Shown here: piece after piece, positions 1 through 8,120 of the stretch
How the letters are laid out: each line of letters starts with the position of its first letter
Position numbering within the stretch: the stretch's first letter is position 1
Assembly: GCA_965247355.1 (NCBI GenBank)
Contig: OZ252011.1
Coordinates: 2,728,001-2,792,000, forward strand
Reading direction: 5' to 3'
DNA length: 64,000 bases
From: RHLJ01 sp965247355
GTDB lineage: Bacteria > Bacteroidota > Rhodothermia > Balneolales > Balneolaceae
Made by a program: the position numbers and the translations under genes
Notes under the pieces: model-generated
Told to the model about the DNA's origin: nothing
Databases searched by the model: none
Seen by the model: the letters and a program-made list of their open reading frames with translations, nothing else

Positions 1-912
1 TACATTGTTATGGCGACGTTTTAACATTCGGGAAAGTACTTCAGCAATAGAGACACTGAAACGGGAATCTGTAACCCGAACAATCAACTTATCTAATTGA
101 TTATAGTTTGTTGACACCTCTTCCTCTTCCTCACCAGGTCCACCAATAATGACTACTCTTCCTCCAAACCCACCTGCACTCTGGTCAATATCATCTTTTG
201 TTACCAATGCTCGGTTTTTAAAACGAAGTAGCAAAGTAGTGGCGGGCATAAAAATATCAAGATTGTAATTTCGAATTCCCAGGTTTTCAATATTCTCAGT
301 AGAAAGTTCCTTCTTTTCAAGTACACCGATTACTGTTAACCATAGGTTTCCGACTTTTATCTGCTTTCCAATGGCTTCCTCACCCGGAAAAAACTTGGTC
401 CGAACATCACTTCCTATTATTGCGACCGGTTCTGCATTTTCGATCTGGATATCCGTGAAATTATTTCCGTTCTGTATATTGAAGTTACTTATAAAAAAGT
501 ACTCATCATTAACTCCGACTACTTTACCGCTTCTCATTCTTGCATTACGAATAAAGTTGGTTTCAAAAATGATTTCCGGGCTAATAAATTCTACTTCAGG
601 TACATATTCTTTGATACTTTCTAAATCGTGGAGTGTAAGTCCGGGAGAGTATTTTTGTGTTTCTCCTTCGCTGGAGGATTCATTTACTGTACCTTCAAAT
701 TGTTCCAGAACCGGTTTGATAATCACATTATTAGTTCCAAGAAGCTGCATTTGTGCCAGTACTTCCTGTTGAGCGCCGGTACCAATAGCGAGCATAGAAA
801 TCACTGAGGCAACACCGAAAATTATACCTAATGAAGTTAGGAAAGCACGTAGTTTATTACGCTGAATTGCTTCTACCGCAATGTCGAAGTTGTAAAGTAG
901 TTTTTGTAACAC
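1..912 (-). CDS. ABC transporter permease, MacB/FtsX type (partial, C-terminus outside window)
   Basis: Reading the minus strand from a GTG at 912-910 gives an uninterrupted frame that runs off the window at position 1. The first residues (VLQKLLYNFDIAVEAIQRNK) lead into a membrane segment with LGIIFGVASVISMLAIGTGA, typical of the N-terminal transmembrane helix of MacB-type permeases. A periplasmic MacB_PCD domain follows, with blocks such as IIGSDVRTKFFPGEEAIGKQI. The C-terminal FtsX domain lies beyond the edge. The GTG sits five bases after the stop of the HlyD-type adaptor gene, so the two are one operon and presumably one tripartite or two-part export pump. The substrate cannot be told. 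The GTG start is inferred: the next in-frame ATG lies inside the first membrane helix. The family assignment is firm. Confidence 0.88.
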   Translation of the reverse strand, partial: MLQKLLYNFDIAVEAIQRNKLRAFLTSLGIIFGVASVISMLAIGTGAQQEVLAQMQLLGTNNVIIKPVLEQFEGTVNESSSEGETQKYSPGLTLHDLESIKEYVPEVEFISPEIIFETNFIRNARMRSGKVVGVNDEYFFISNFNIQNGNNFTDIQIENAEPVAIIGSDVRTKFFPGEEAIGKQIKVGNLWLTVIGVLEKKELSTENIENLGIRNYNLDIFMPATTLLLRFKNRALVTKDDIDQSAGGFGGRVVIIGGPGEEEEEVSTNYNQLDKLIVRVTDSRFSVSIAEVLSRMLKRRHNNV

Positions 913-917
913 TGAGC

Positions 918-2177
918 TTAGTTTTGAGTGAGTTGTTCGCTCAGCATATTTTTTCTGATCCCGGTCGTATCACTAGGCATCGTCAAATACAATTCGTCAC
1001 TTTCAGATACGCCCCTATGAATAACCACAGAATTTTCATTGATCAGGCCAAGTTCCACTTGTTGCATAACCGGAGAAAGTCCGTCTTTTACAAATACATA
1101 GTTAAGAGAATCTACAGCATGTACAGCCTCTAGTGGTACATGAAGTGTATTATTCATCCTGCTAATCATGATATTATTACTGGTTGTCATAGCGGGACGA
1201 AGCAAACTATCACTTTCATTAATTTCAATAGTAACCTCAAAAACCTTTGAGTCATAGTTTTTTCGTTGTTCCCCTATATTGGCTACATCCGTTACCTTAC
1301 CAGTTAATCTTTTATCCGGCACTGCATCCAATCCAATTTCTACAAGTTGACCAACTTCAACTTTTTGAATATCTACTTCATTAATATAAGTCACAGATTC
1401 CATGACTGTGAAATCCGGAAGTTCAGCTACTACCGGACTCCATGCGCTAATTTGCTCACCTTCTGTCACTTTTGAACCATCCCAGTTTCTTCTATAAATA
1501 ACCATTCCCTGATCTGGAGCATACACGGTAAACTGAGACATCAGGTCCTGAATTTTTTGTATTTCGTTCTGAGATTTAATTAACTCAGTTTCAACTTCTC
1601 TTAATCTGGCTTCGGCTTGTTTTACTTTAGTTTCATAATTCTTTCGTTCCTGAGCCAGTTGTCTTCTCGCTTTATCCAATTCGATAACAGCCTGACGTTG
1701 AACTGCAGGAGATTCATATTTTGATTGATCAACTTCAATCTGACGTTCTTCCAATGCAAACTCAAGATTGATCAGGTTATCTCTTGCCTGAGACAGTTCA
1801 AGTGTGCTGTCCAATTGAGCCTGAGTAACCTGAGATTGAGCTGACTGTAGGTCAAGCTGAGCATCCTGTAGTTTTCCCATAATTTCCGAACGGTCTAATT
1901 CTGCTACAAAATCCCCTTTTTTCACAATGGTTCCCTCGGGAATTAAACGCTGGATACGAATATTGTTCACTCGAAAATCACGAACTCCCTGAGGTCCTTT
2001 TATCTCCTGAGAATTCTTAGCTCGGAGTTCTCCAGTCGTGGTAACATCTACAACAAATTCTCCAATAGTTGGTGTAGTATATAAATCAACACTTTCCGTG
2101 GATCCACCTCTGGTCAAATACCAGGAAACTGAGACCAGAATTATGAAGATGGTAGGAATGATAATTTTTTTCTGCAT
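918..2177 (-). CDS. HlyD/MacA-family periplasmic adaptor subunit of efflux transporter
   Basis: The 419-residue protein begins with a single N-terminal membrane anchor (residues 4-22, KIIIPTIFIILVSVSWYLT). A split biotinyl-lipoyl-like domain follows, interrupted by a long helical hairpin rich in Gln, Glu and Lys (about residues 105-215), and then beta-barrel and membrane-proximal domains. This is the classic membrane-fusion-protein layout. Membrane-fusion proteins of this type join an inner-membrane ABC or RND transporter to an outer-membrane channel. The adjacent downstream MacB-type permease at 1-912 points to an ABC pump of MacAB type. No ATPase or TolC-like gene is visible in the window; they would lie further downstream. 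The start is an ATG preceded by an AT-rich leader. Confidence 0.9.
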   Translation of the reverse strand: MQKKIIIPTIFIILVSVSWYLTRGGSTESVDLYTTPTIGEFVVDVTTTGELRAKNSQEIKGPQGVRDFRVNNIRIQRLIPEGTIVKKGDFVAELDRSEIMGKLQDAQLDLQSAQSQVTQAQLDSTLELSQARDNLINLEFALEERQIEVDQSKYESPAVQRQAVIELDKARRQLAQERKNYETKVKQAEARLREVETELIKSQNEIQKIQDLMSQFTVYAPDQGMVIYRRNWDGSKVTEGEQISAWSPVVAELPDFTVMESVTYINEVDIQKVEVGQLVEIGLDAVPDKRLTGKVTDVANIGEQRKNYDSKVFEVTIEINESDSLLRPAMTTSNNIMISRMNNTLHVPLEAVHAVDSLNYVFVKDGLSPVMQQVELGLINENSVVIHRGVSESDELYLTMPSDTTGIRKNMLSEQLTQN

Positions 2178-2287
2178 GCGATAAGTGAATTAATAAATAA
2201 ATATAATATATCCATTTAAACGAAAGACGACCTTCGTTGTAAATAGTTTTACAATTAAATTGAGTTTACAATTCTTAACTAACTAGC

Positions 2288-2698
2288 TCAGTAATCCAGC
2301 AAGCCGGTTTCTAGATTATACTTTGTTGAAGGCTGAGAATAGTCCAATACTTTTTTTGGATCATTATTCTCATCAACTATTACTACTCTTGGCTTATGGT
2401 CTTTTGCTTCTTCCGGTGTCATTTCAGCATAGCTTATTACGATAATCCGATCATCGATCTGGGTAAGTCTGGCGGCTGCGCCATTTAAACAACAAACCCG
2501 GCTTCCTCTCTCGCCCGGAATCGTATACGTCTCTAGTCTACTTCCATTGGTAATATTTACTACCTGTACCTTTTCGTAAGGTAAAAGATTAGCGGCATCC
2601 AGCAGGTCCTGATCAATAGTAATGCTTCCCTCATACATAAGGTTCGCTTCAGTAACCCGCATCTGGTGCAATTTCGATTTAAACATGGTTAGCTTCAT
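2288..2698 (-). CDS. panD: Aspartate 1-decarboxylase
   Basis: This enzyme makes beta-alanine from L-aspartate for pantothenate and coenzyme A synthesis in the cytoplasm. It is made as a zymogen that self-cleaves between Gly24 and Ser25 to create a pyruvoyl cofactor. The motif YEGSITID places G24-S25 exactly where the family has it. The active-site context NGSRLETYTI and the NGAAARL block are also present. At 136 residues the length is slightly above the usual 126-130. The gene starts three bases after the panC stop, so panC and panD form an operon that supplies both substrates of the pantothenate synthetase reaction. Confidence 0.96.
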   Translation of the reverse strand: MKLTMFKSKLHQMRVTEANLMYEGSITIDQDLLDAANLLPYEKVQVVNITNGSRLETYTIPGERGSRVCCLNGAAARLTQIDDRIIVISYAEMTPEEAKDHKPRVVIVDENNDPKKVLDYSQPSTKYNLETGLLDY

Positions 2699-2701
2699 GG
2701 C

Positions 2702-3553
2702 CTAACACTCAAATATTATATTGTCGATCAATCTTGTTTTGCCAAGATAAACGGCACCGGCCAACAAATAAGTCTCTCCTTTTTTAAGCTGAGAAACAGG
2801 GGCCATTTTATTCATGGAAAACACATTAAGATAATCATTTTTGAAGCCTTTTGCTTCAAGTCGTTGTTGCTGTTTGGATAACAAAGAATTCGGCTCCAAC
2901 AATCCATTTTGGATCTCATGAACCACTTCCTTCATCGTATCATACATTAATGGAGCCAATACTCGTTCTTCTTCGCTTAGATATGCGTTCCTGCTGCTAA
3001 GAGCTAAACCATCCTTTGCTCGCTCGATAGGAGCCATCACTAATTCAAGATCGTGATTGAACTCCTTTACCATTTGATTGATGATCTGAAATTGTTGGTA
3101 ATCTTTTTGGCCAAACACAGCCACATCTGGCCCAACAATATTGAAGAGCTTATTCACAACCAGTACAATTCCCTGAAAATACCCTGGACGACTTCCGCCA
3201 TCCAGATAAGTATTTAATTCCTCTATTTCGATAGAAAGAAATTTCTTATCACTCCCATACATGATTTCATCCGAAGGAGTAAATACCACCGAGATGCCCT
3301 CCTGTTCACAAAAGTTTAAATCGCGCTCAAGGTTACGCGGATAATTCCCAAAGTCTTCTGTAGGTCCAAATTGCTCCGGATTCACATAGATAGAAACCAC
3401 TACCTCATCTGCATATTTTTTTGCAAGACGAAATAACGAGAGGTGCCCATCATGCAAAGCACCCATGGTAGGAACAAAAGCTACTTTTTTTCCTTTTGAT
3501 TGGAGCCCTTTTACGGCTTCCCGAATTTCTTCTATGGTTTCAACTACTGTCAT
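2702..3553 (-). CDS. panC: Pantothenate synthetase (pantoate--beta-alanine ligase)
   Basis: The enzyme condenses pantoate and beta-alanine with ATP to give pantothenate. The 283-residue length is standard. VPTMGALHDGH near residues 28-37 is the nucleotidyltransferase HIGH-type signature, and VSIYVNPEQFG and the later LSSRNAYLS block (KMSKS-like region) are family hallmarks. It lies directly upstream of panD with a 3-bp gap. A terminator-like hairpin (3557-3586) ends only a few bases before the ATG, so the leader may terminate transcription from the E2 gene upstream, or carry some attenuation. Other pantothenate genes (panB, panE) are not in the window. Confidence 0.96.
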   Translation of the reverse strand: MTVVETIEEIREAVKGLQSKGKKVAFVPTMGALHDGHLSLFRLAKKYADEVVVSIYVNPEQFGPTEDFGNYPRNLERDLNFCEQEGISVVFTPSDEIMYGSDKKFLSIEIEELNTYLDGGSRPGYFQGIVLVVNKLFNIVGPDVAVFGQKDYQQFQIINQMVKEFNHDLELVMAPIERAKDGLALSSRNAYLSEEERVLAPLMYDTMKEVVHEIQNGLLEPNSLLSKQQQRLEAKGFKNDYLNVFSMNKMAPVSQLKKGETYLLAGAVYLGKTRLIDNIIFEC

Positions 3554-3556
3554 TTC

Positions 3557-3586
3557 ATAAAAAAGAGACGCTGACTAAAGCGCCTC
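3557..3586 (-). terminator. Rho-independent terminator after the E2 gene, abutting panC
   Basis: On the minus strand GAGGCGCT pairs with AGCGTCTC (one G.U pair) around a six-base loop and is followed by six T residues at 3564-3559. It lies 63 bp past the E2 stop and only 3 bp before the panC start codon. That is unusually close for a simple terminator and may let it act as a leader hairpin for panCD. Confidence 0.6.
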
Positions 3587-3648
3587 CGAAATTATTTACT
3601 TGATTGTCATCTCAACTCCTGATTCATCAGGCAGACATGACAAGTTGA

Positions 3649-5424
3649 TTAAACCGCCCGGTCCATATCAAATTCCTCAAGAATCTGCTTCACCCGATTT
3701 ACAAATGCTCCACCATGAGCTCCATCAATAATTCGGTGATCATAACTCATCGAGAGGAACATCATCTGTCGGATTCCGATCACATCGCCATCTTCAGTTT
3801 CTAGCACAACCGGTCGTTTTACAATTGCTCCAGTTCCAATAATAGCAACTTGTGGCTGATTTATAATCGGTGTTCCCATCAAGTTACCAACACTTCCGTA
3901 ATTAGTTAGTGTGATAGTTCCACCTACTAAATCATCCGGACTCAATTTCTTACTACGGGCTTTTGCTGCAACTTCATTTACCGATTCTGCTAAACCAACA
4001 AGGTTTTTCTGTTGAGCTTTTTTCATAACCGGTACAATCAACCCGCCTTCTCCGCCTGAACCGAGTGCTACGGCTAATCCAAAATTGATATCTTTTTTGA
4101 GCAGAATGTTATCTCCATCAACCGAACTATTAATCAACGGAAATTCCAACATCGCTTTGATAATGGCTTCAACAAACAACGGAGTAAAGGTCAGTTTAAC
4201 TCCTGTTTTTTCCTGGAATTTGTTTTTATTCGCATTTCTCCACTTCACCATATTAGTAACATCTACTTCAGCAAAAGTCGTTACATGAGCAGAGGTTTGC
4301 TTTGAACGAACCATATGCTCAGCAATCATCTTGCGCATACGATCCATCTTCACAACTTCCACATCTCCTTTCGGACTATGCGAAACATCCAGTTGACCTG
4401 CATGTATAGAATCCTTAGAAGATGAACTTGAAGTTTTTGCTGGGGTTGAAGTCGATTGAGTTGCTGCGGGTTTAGATTTACCTGATTTACGATCTTCAAC
4501 AAAAGCTAAAATATCGCTCTTAGAAACTCGACCTCCCTGACCGGAACCCTCAATGGATTCCAGCTCTTCTACGCTAATTCCTTCTTCTTTAGCGATAGAT
4601 CTCACCAATGGAGAAAAGAATTTACCATCGCTGCTTTCTCTTGGTATATCTGATGAACCGTTTGACGAAGATAAGCCACTTCCATTTTGAGCGAGCTGCT
4701 CCGGGGTCATTTTAGCTACATCCTCTTTGGTCATAGAAGATTTTTTTTCTTCTTTTGATGGAGATGAACTTTCTTTTTTGGGAGCAGAACCTGAAGCTAC
4801 TTTCCCGGTGGCTATTACTGCTATTACCTGTCCCACCTCAATAGTGTCATCTGCTTCTGCATTTATTTCAACCAGAGTACCTGATGCCGGTGCGGGAACC
4901 TCACTATCTACCTTATCCGTAGAAATTTCTAGTAAGGTCTCATCTTCTTCTACCGAATCGCCTACACTTTTACTCCATTCTATAATAGTAGCTTCTACAA
5001 CCGATTCTCCCATTTGAGGCATTACTACTTCAATACGTTCGCCTTCATCTCCGAAATCTTCATTATCTGTAGCTGTTTCCTCTTCAGCTTCCGGCTCAGA
5101 AACCTCTTCTTCCTGTTCTTCTGCTTTAGGCTCTTCTTTTTCTTCAGGCTCATCTTTGGCGGGAGCTTCTTCAACTGCATCGGCATCAGTTTCTATAATA
5201 GCGATTGGCTTACCAACTTCAATGGTATCTCCCTCTTCCACCAAAATCTCAACTAATGTTCCTGCCTCAGGAGATGGAACTTCGCTATCTACCTTATCGG
5301 TTGCAATTTCGAGGAGTGTTTCGTCCACTTCTACTGAATCTCCAATACTCTTAGACCATTCAATAACGGTACCTTCCATTACCGATTCGCCCATCTGGGG
5401 CATTACAACTTCAACCTTAGCCAT
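3649..5424 (-). CDS. Dihydrolipoamide acyltransferase (E2) of a 2-oxo acid dehydrogenase complex, two lipoyl domains
   Basis: This 591-residue protein is the core acyltransferase of a pyruvate, 2-oxoglutarate or branched-chain 2-oxo acid dehydrogenase complex. Two lipoyl domains lie at about residues 4-78 and 131-206, each with a TDKVDSEVP lipoylation site (Lys44 and about Lys171). They are joined by acidic Glu/Ala-rich linkers. A peripheral subunit-binding domain follows (around FFSPLVRSIAKEEGISVEEL), then a Ser/Thr/Ala-rich linker and the catalytic domain with DHRIIDG at 562-568 (His563, Asp567). No E1 or E3 gene is adjacent. The substrate class is therefore undecided; sucB or a broad-specificity E2 is plausible. 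Confidence 0.92.
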   Translation of the reverse strand: MAKVEVVMPQMGESVMEGTVIEWSKSIGDSVEVDETLLEIATDKVDSEVPSPEAGTLVEILVEEGDTIEVGKPIAIIETDADAVEEAPAKDEPEEKEEPKAEEQEEEVSEPEAEEETATDNEDFGDEGERIEVVMPQMGESVVEATIIEWSKSVGDSVEEDETLLEISTDKVDSEVPAPASGTLVEINAEADDTIEVGQVIAVIATGKVASGSAPKKESSSPSKEEKKSSMTKEDVAKMTPEQLAQNGSGLSSSNGSSDIPRESSDGKFFSPLVRSIAKEEGISVEELESIEGSGQGGRVSKSDILAFVEDRKSGKSKPAATQSTSTPAKTSSSSSKDSIHAGQLDVSHSPKGDVEVVKMDRMRKMIAEHMVRSKQTSAHVTTFAEVDVTNMVKWRNANKNKFQEKTGVKLTFTPLFVEAIIKAMLEFPLINSSVDGDNILLKKDINFGLAVALGSGGEGGLIVPVMKKAQQKNLVGLAESVNEVAAKARSKKLSPDDLVGGTITLTNYGSVGNLMGTPIINQPQVAIIGTGAIVKRPVVLETEDGDVIGIRQMMFLSMSYDHRIIDGAHGGAFVNRVKQILEEFDMDRAV

Positions 5425-5587
5425 GATTAATTTTTTTGTGCCGGAACGGCGTTTTTCAACTAGTTAAAACAGATTATAAAGTTCAGGATAAATCCAATTC
5501 TTTCAAAATGAAGAAAGTTCCCTGAGATAGTAAAAAAGCGGTTTCAAAACTTACTGATTAGTCAGTTCTGAGCTAAAAAAAGCAAAA

Positions 5588-5603
5588 CTTACTACATAGT
5601 AAG
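5588..5603 (-). terminator. Possible weak terminator after the PLP enzyme gene
   Basis: CTTACTA and TAGTAAG form an inverted repeat directly after the stop codon, followed on the minus strand by TTTTGCTTTTTTT. The stem is short and AT-rich, so I treat this as tentative. Confidence 0.3.
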
Positions 5604-5604
5604 C

Positions 5605-6744
5605 TTATTCCAAAAGTGCCTGTTTTACATCCTCAATAAGATCATCAATATGCTCCAACCCAACGCTAAACCGAATCAGATTTTCGGGAGTTGTTAAGGA
5701 TTCACTTTCGCTGGATCGGCGGTGTTCCCAAAGGCTTTCAATTCCACCTAAACTGGTTGCTCTTCGAATTACTTTTGAGGTGGCTACTATTTTAAGTGTT
5801 TCTTCATAATCTCCATCAACAAGAAAAGAAATCATCCCTCCAAAACCTTTCATTTGTGATGCAGCAATTTCGTGACCAGAATTTGTTTTTAATCCCGGGT
5901 AATTCACCTTCACTATTCTAGGATGAGTCTCCAAAAACTCAGCTATTTTTTGAGCATTTTCATTATGAGCTCTCATCCGATAAGGGAAACTTCGGATGCT
6001 TCTGGTTAACAGCCAGCAATCTCTGGGAGAAGGCACTGCACCCTGACTTTTCTGAATTGATTTTATTTTCTGAAAGAACTTATCCTCTTTTGCTGAAATA
6101 ATCGCCCCACCCAGAATATCTGAGTGTCCACCTAGATATTTACTTGTTGAGTGCATCACTAAATCCGCACCAAAGATGATTGGATTTGTATTAAAGGGAG
6201 TAGCGAAAGTATTATCAACACACACTATTGCTCCTTTTGTATGCGCAACTTTAATCGCCTTCTTCAAATCAGTAACAAGAAGCAATGGGTTCGAAGGAGT
6301 TTCAAGAATTACGAGTTTTGTATTCGGTTGAAAGGCTGCTTCAAATTCGTTTGAGTTTGTCGTATCCACAGATGAATAATCAACACTCCAGCGTTCACCG
6401 AATTGTTCCAACAATGATCTGGAACCGTGATATATATCTTCGGGAATCAGAATATGTGAACCCTTTTCTACACTCATGAAAACTGAATTCATCGCTGCAA
6501 TGCCTGAAGAGAACGCGGCACATCCTTCCCCCTTTTCAAGCTTAGCTAACACATTTTCAAGCTGATCCCTGTTTGGATTACTATCCCGGGTATAAATATA
6601 ATCGCCTTCCTGATAACCTTTCTCATCATGTTCAAAATTCGTAGACGGCTCCATCGGCGGACTAATGGAACGTGACTTTGAGCCATGATCCATACTAGCA
6701 TGAATTGCAATCGTCTCTATATTCTGATGTTCTTTTTTAGTCAT
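5605..6744 (-). CDS. Trans-sulfuration PLP-dependent enzyme (cystathionine gamma-synthase/lyase family)
   Basis: This is a 379-residue member of the Cys/Met metabolism PLP family, which acts on cystathionine, O-acyl-homoserine or methionine. The PLP lysine is Lys202 in HSTSKYLGGHSD. YTRDSNP (residues 51-57) supplies the Tyr/Arg that bind the cofactor phosphate of the neighbouring subunit, and VDNTFATP is the cofactor-binding Asp block. SLGGIESL near the C-terminus binds the substrate carboxylate. Sequence alone does not separate cystathionine gamma-synthase, gamma-lyase and O-acetylhomoserine sulfhydrylase. Its ATG overlaps the end of the M48 protease gene by 8 bp, so the two are co-transcribed and translationally coupled. 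No methionine riboswitch is possible in that overlap. Confidence 0.88.
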   Translation of the reverse strand: MTKKEHQNIETIAIHASMDHGSKSRSISPPMEPSTNFEHDEKGYQEGDYIYTRDSNPNRDQLENVLAKLEKGEGCAAFSSGIAAMNSVFMSVEKGSHILIPEDIYHGSRSLLEQFGERWSVDYSSVDTTNSNEFEAAFQPNTKLVILETPSNPLLLVTDLKKAIKVAHTKGAIVCVDNTFATPFNTNPIIFGADLVMHSTSKYLGGHSDILGGAIISAKEDKFFQKIKSIQKSQGAVPSPRDCWLLTRSIRSFPYRMRAHNENAQKIAEFLETHPRIVKVNYPGLKTNSGHEIAASQMKGFGGMISFLVDGDYEETLKIVATSKVIRRATSLGGIESLWEHRRSSESESLTTPENLIRFSVGLEHIDDLIEDVKQALLE

Positions 6745-7975
6745 TAATCTCCCTGATAGCTTTTATCCGTTGAAGTACCGGCGGATGGGAATAATTCAGA
6801 AACACATAAAAAGGATGCGGTGTCAAATTCGATAAATTATCTTTGGACAGCTTTTTTAAAGTAGAAATCATATCCCCAGGTTTACCAGTAGTTGTTGCTG
6901 CATATTCATCAGCCTCGTATTCATGTTTGCGAGAGGACATCTGCATAAAAATAGACAGAATCATTTCTATGGGCGAGTAGAGCATTCCGAAGAAAATTAG
7001 TCCTGTATATACCGACATTTGTTCCATATAAAATGCATCAAACAACGATTTTTCTGAAAGAAAGAAGGAAAGCAAAAAGAACAGCACACCGGTTTGCAGA
7101 ATACTAATCACCATTCCCTTCACAATATGCTTCTTTTTATAATGACCTATTTCATGGGCTAATACAGATACTAATTCAGGTACGGTGTGATTCTCAATTA
7201 AGGTGTCATACAGTGCTACCCGTTTGTTCTTCCCAAAACCCGTAAAAAATGCGTTAGATTTACTGGATCGCTTGGAACCATCAATCACGAATAATCCCTG
7301 AAGTGGGAAGTTTACCTTCTTGGTGTATTCTTCAATTGCAGTTCTTAGTTCACCTTCTCCGAGAGGAGTAAATTTATTGAAAAGTGGCATAATCCATGTT
7401 GGAGCCACATATTGCATGATCAGAGTAAAAGCGGTAACCGCAAGCCAGGCATATAACCACGCCAAATCTCCAGTATACATGAAGAAAGCCAAAATACCTG
7501 CCAGCAAAGGAATTCCAATCACTGCTCCAAGCAATAAGCCTTTTACCAAATCCAGCACAAATGTTTTGGGCGTTGTTTTGTTGAAACCAAACCTCTCTTC
7601 AATCACAAAGGTGGAATAAATACTAAAAGGAAGAGAAATGATGGTTTTGGCTACCATCAGAATCCCAATAAAACATAACCCCGTAACTAGTTCTCCAAAT
7701 TCCCAGGACCGTACAATCTGATCCAGCCAGTTAAACCCTCCCGAAAACCAGAAAGCTAACAAAAGTGCTAAATCAAATATTCCAGTCAGAAATCCAAAAC
7801 GGGTTCTCACTTTCGTATACTCCTGAGATTTGGCATAGGTCTCTTCATCATAAACTTCAGAAAATTCATCCGGCAGTTTTTTTGTTAGAGCTTTGAGGTT
7901 CAGCCAATTCGAGCTAATATCGAGGATAAAGTCTGCTGCAATTGCAGCTAAAATTATAAGTAGATAGATATTCAT
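6737..7975 (-). CDS. M48-family (Ste24/CaaX-type) membrane zinc metalloprotease
   Basis: The 412-residue integral membrane protease has several N-terminal transmembrane helices and a cytoplasmic-facing zinc site, LAHEIGHYKKKH, with His274, Glu275 and His278. The third ligand is in the HEYEADEYA block. NAFFTGFGKNKRVALYDTL is a Ste24-family hallmark just before the HExxH. Its full length and N-terminal domain match eukaryotic Ste24 more closely than the shorter HtpX. Bacteria lack prenylated CaaX proteins, so the role is probably envelope protein quality control. It is the promoter-proximal gene of a two-gene unit with the PLP enzyme. Confidence 0.92.
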   Translation of the reverse strand: MNIYLLIILAAIAADFILDISSNWLNLKALTKKLPDEFSEVYDEETYAKSQEYTKVRTRFGFLTGIFDLALLLAFWFSGGFNWLDQIVRSWEFGELVTGLCFIGILMVAKTIISLPFSIYSTFVIEERFGFNKTTPKTFVLDLVKGLLLGAVIGIPLLAGILAFFMYTGDLAWLYAWLAVTAFTLIMQYVAPTWIMPLFNKFTPLGEGELRTAIEEYTKKVNFPLQGLFVIDGSKRSSKSNAFFTGFGKNKRVALYDTLIENHTVPELVSVLAHEIGHYKKKHIVKGMVISILQTGVLFFLLSFFLSEKSLFDAFYMEQMSVYTGLIFFGMLYSPIEMILSIFMQMSSRKHEYEADEYAATTTGKPGDMISTLKKLSKDNLSNLTPHPFYVFLNYSHPPVLQRIKAIREIND

Positions 7976-8061
7976 GACTGAAGGTATTCAAAAAGGTTTT
8001 AAATATCCTTACATGTACTCCTGCAGTTTTGCGTTCCTCGATTAAGGTTATAGAGAACCTC

Positions 8062-8085
8062 AAATAGTTTAATGTTAAACTATTT
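8062..8085. promoter_or_regulatory. Palindromic operator upstream of the dioxygenase-led gene run (MarR/MhqR-like)
   Basis: Two 11-bp arms, AAATAGTTTAA and TTAAACTATTT, flank a TG centre with no mismatch. The site ends two bases before the -7 box at 8088-8095 and covers the expected -33 region, so a bound protein would block RNA polymerase. The core TAGTTTAAT/TTAAACTA recurs upstream of the nitroreductase gene at 28369-28392. No MarR-type regulator is encoded in the window, so it must act in trans. Confidence 0.75.
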
Positions 8086-8087
8086 TA

Positions 8088-8095
8088 TACCTTTG
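8088..8095 (+). promoter_or_regulatory. Bacteroidota-type -7 promoter element
   Basis: TACCTTTG matches the TAnnTTTG consensus read by the primary sigma factor of Bacteroidota. Transcription would start near 8102, giving a leader of about 20 bases that contains the AGGAG ribosome-binding site at 8111-8115. A clear -33 TTTG is not visible because the palindrome occupies that position. Confidence 0.6.
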
Positions 8096-8120
8096 TTACA
8101 TAATTAAAAAAGGAGCAACT

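Noticed and set aside
371..772. Plus-strand open frame of 133 codons near the left edge
   Set aside because: It is antisense to the partial MacB-type permease, whose minus-strand reading is uninterrupted and matches the family.
7976..8061. Riboswitch ahead of the Met/Cys-metabolism enzyme
   Set aside because: The PLP gene starts inside the M48 gene, so it has no leader of its own, and the M48 upstream region shows no SAM-type stem structure.
8062..8085. The palindrome as a transcription terminator of the minus-strand M48/PLP unit
   Set aside because: It lies upstream of that unit's promoter-proximal gene and is AT-rich without a T tract; its position against the -7 box and its recurrence at 28.4 kb fit an operator.
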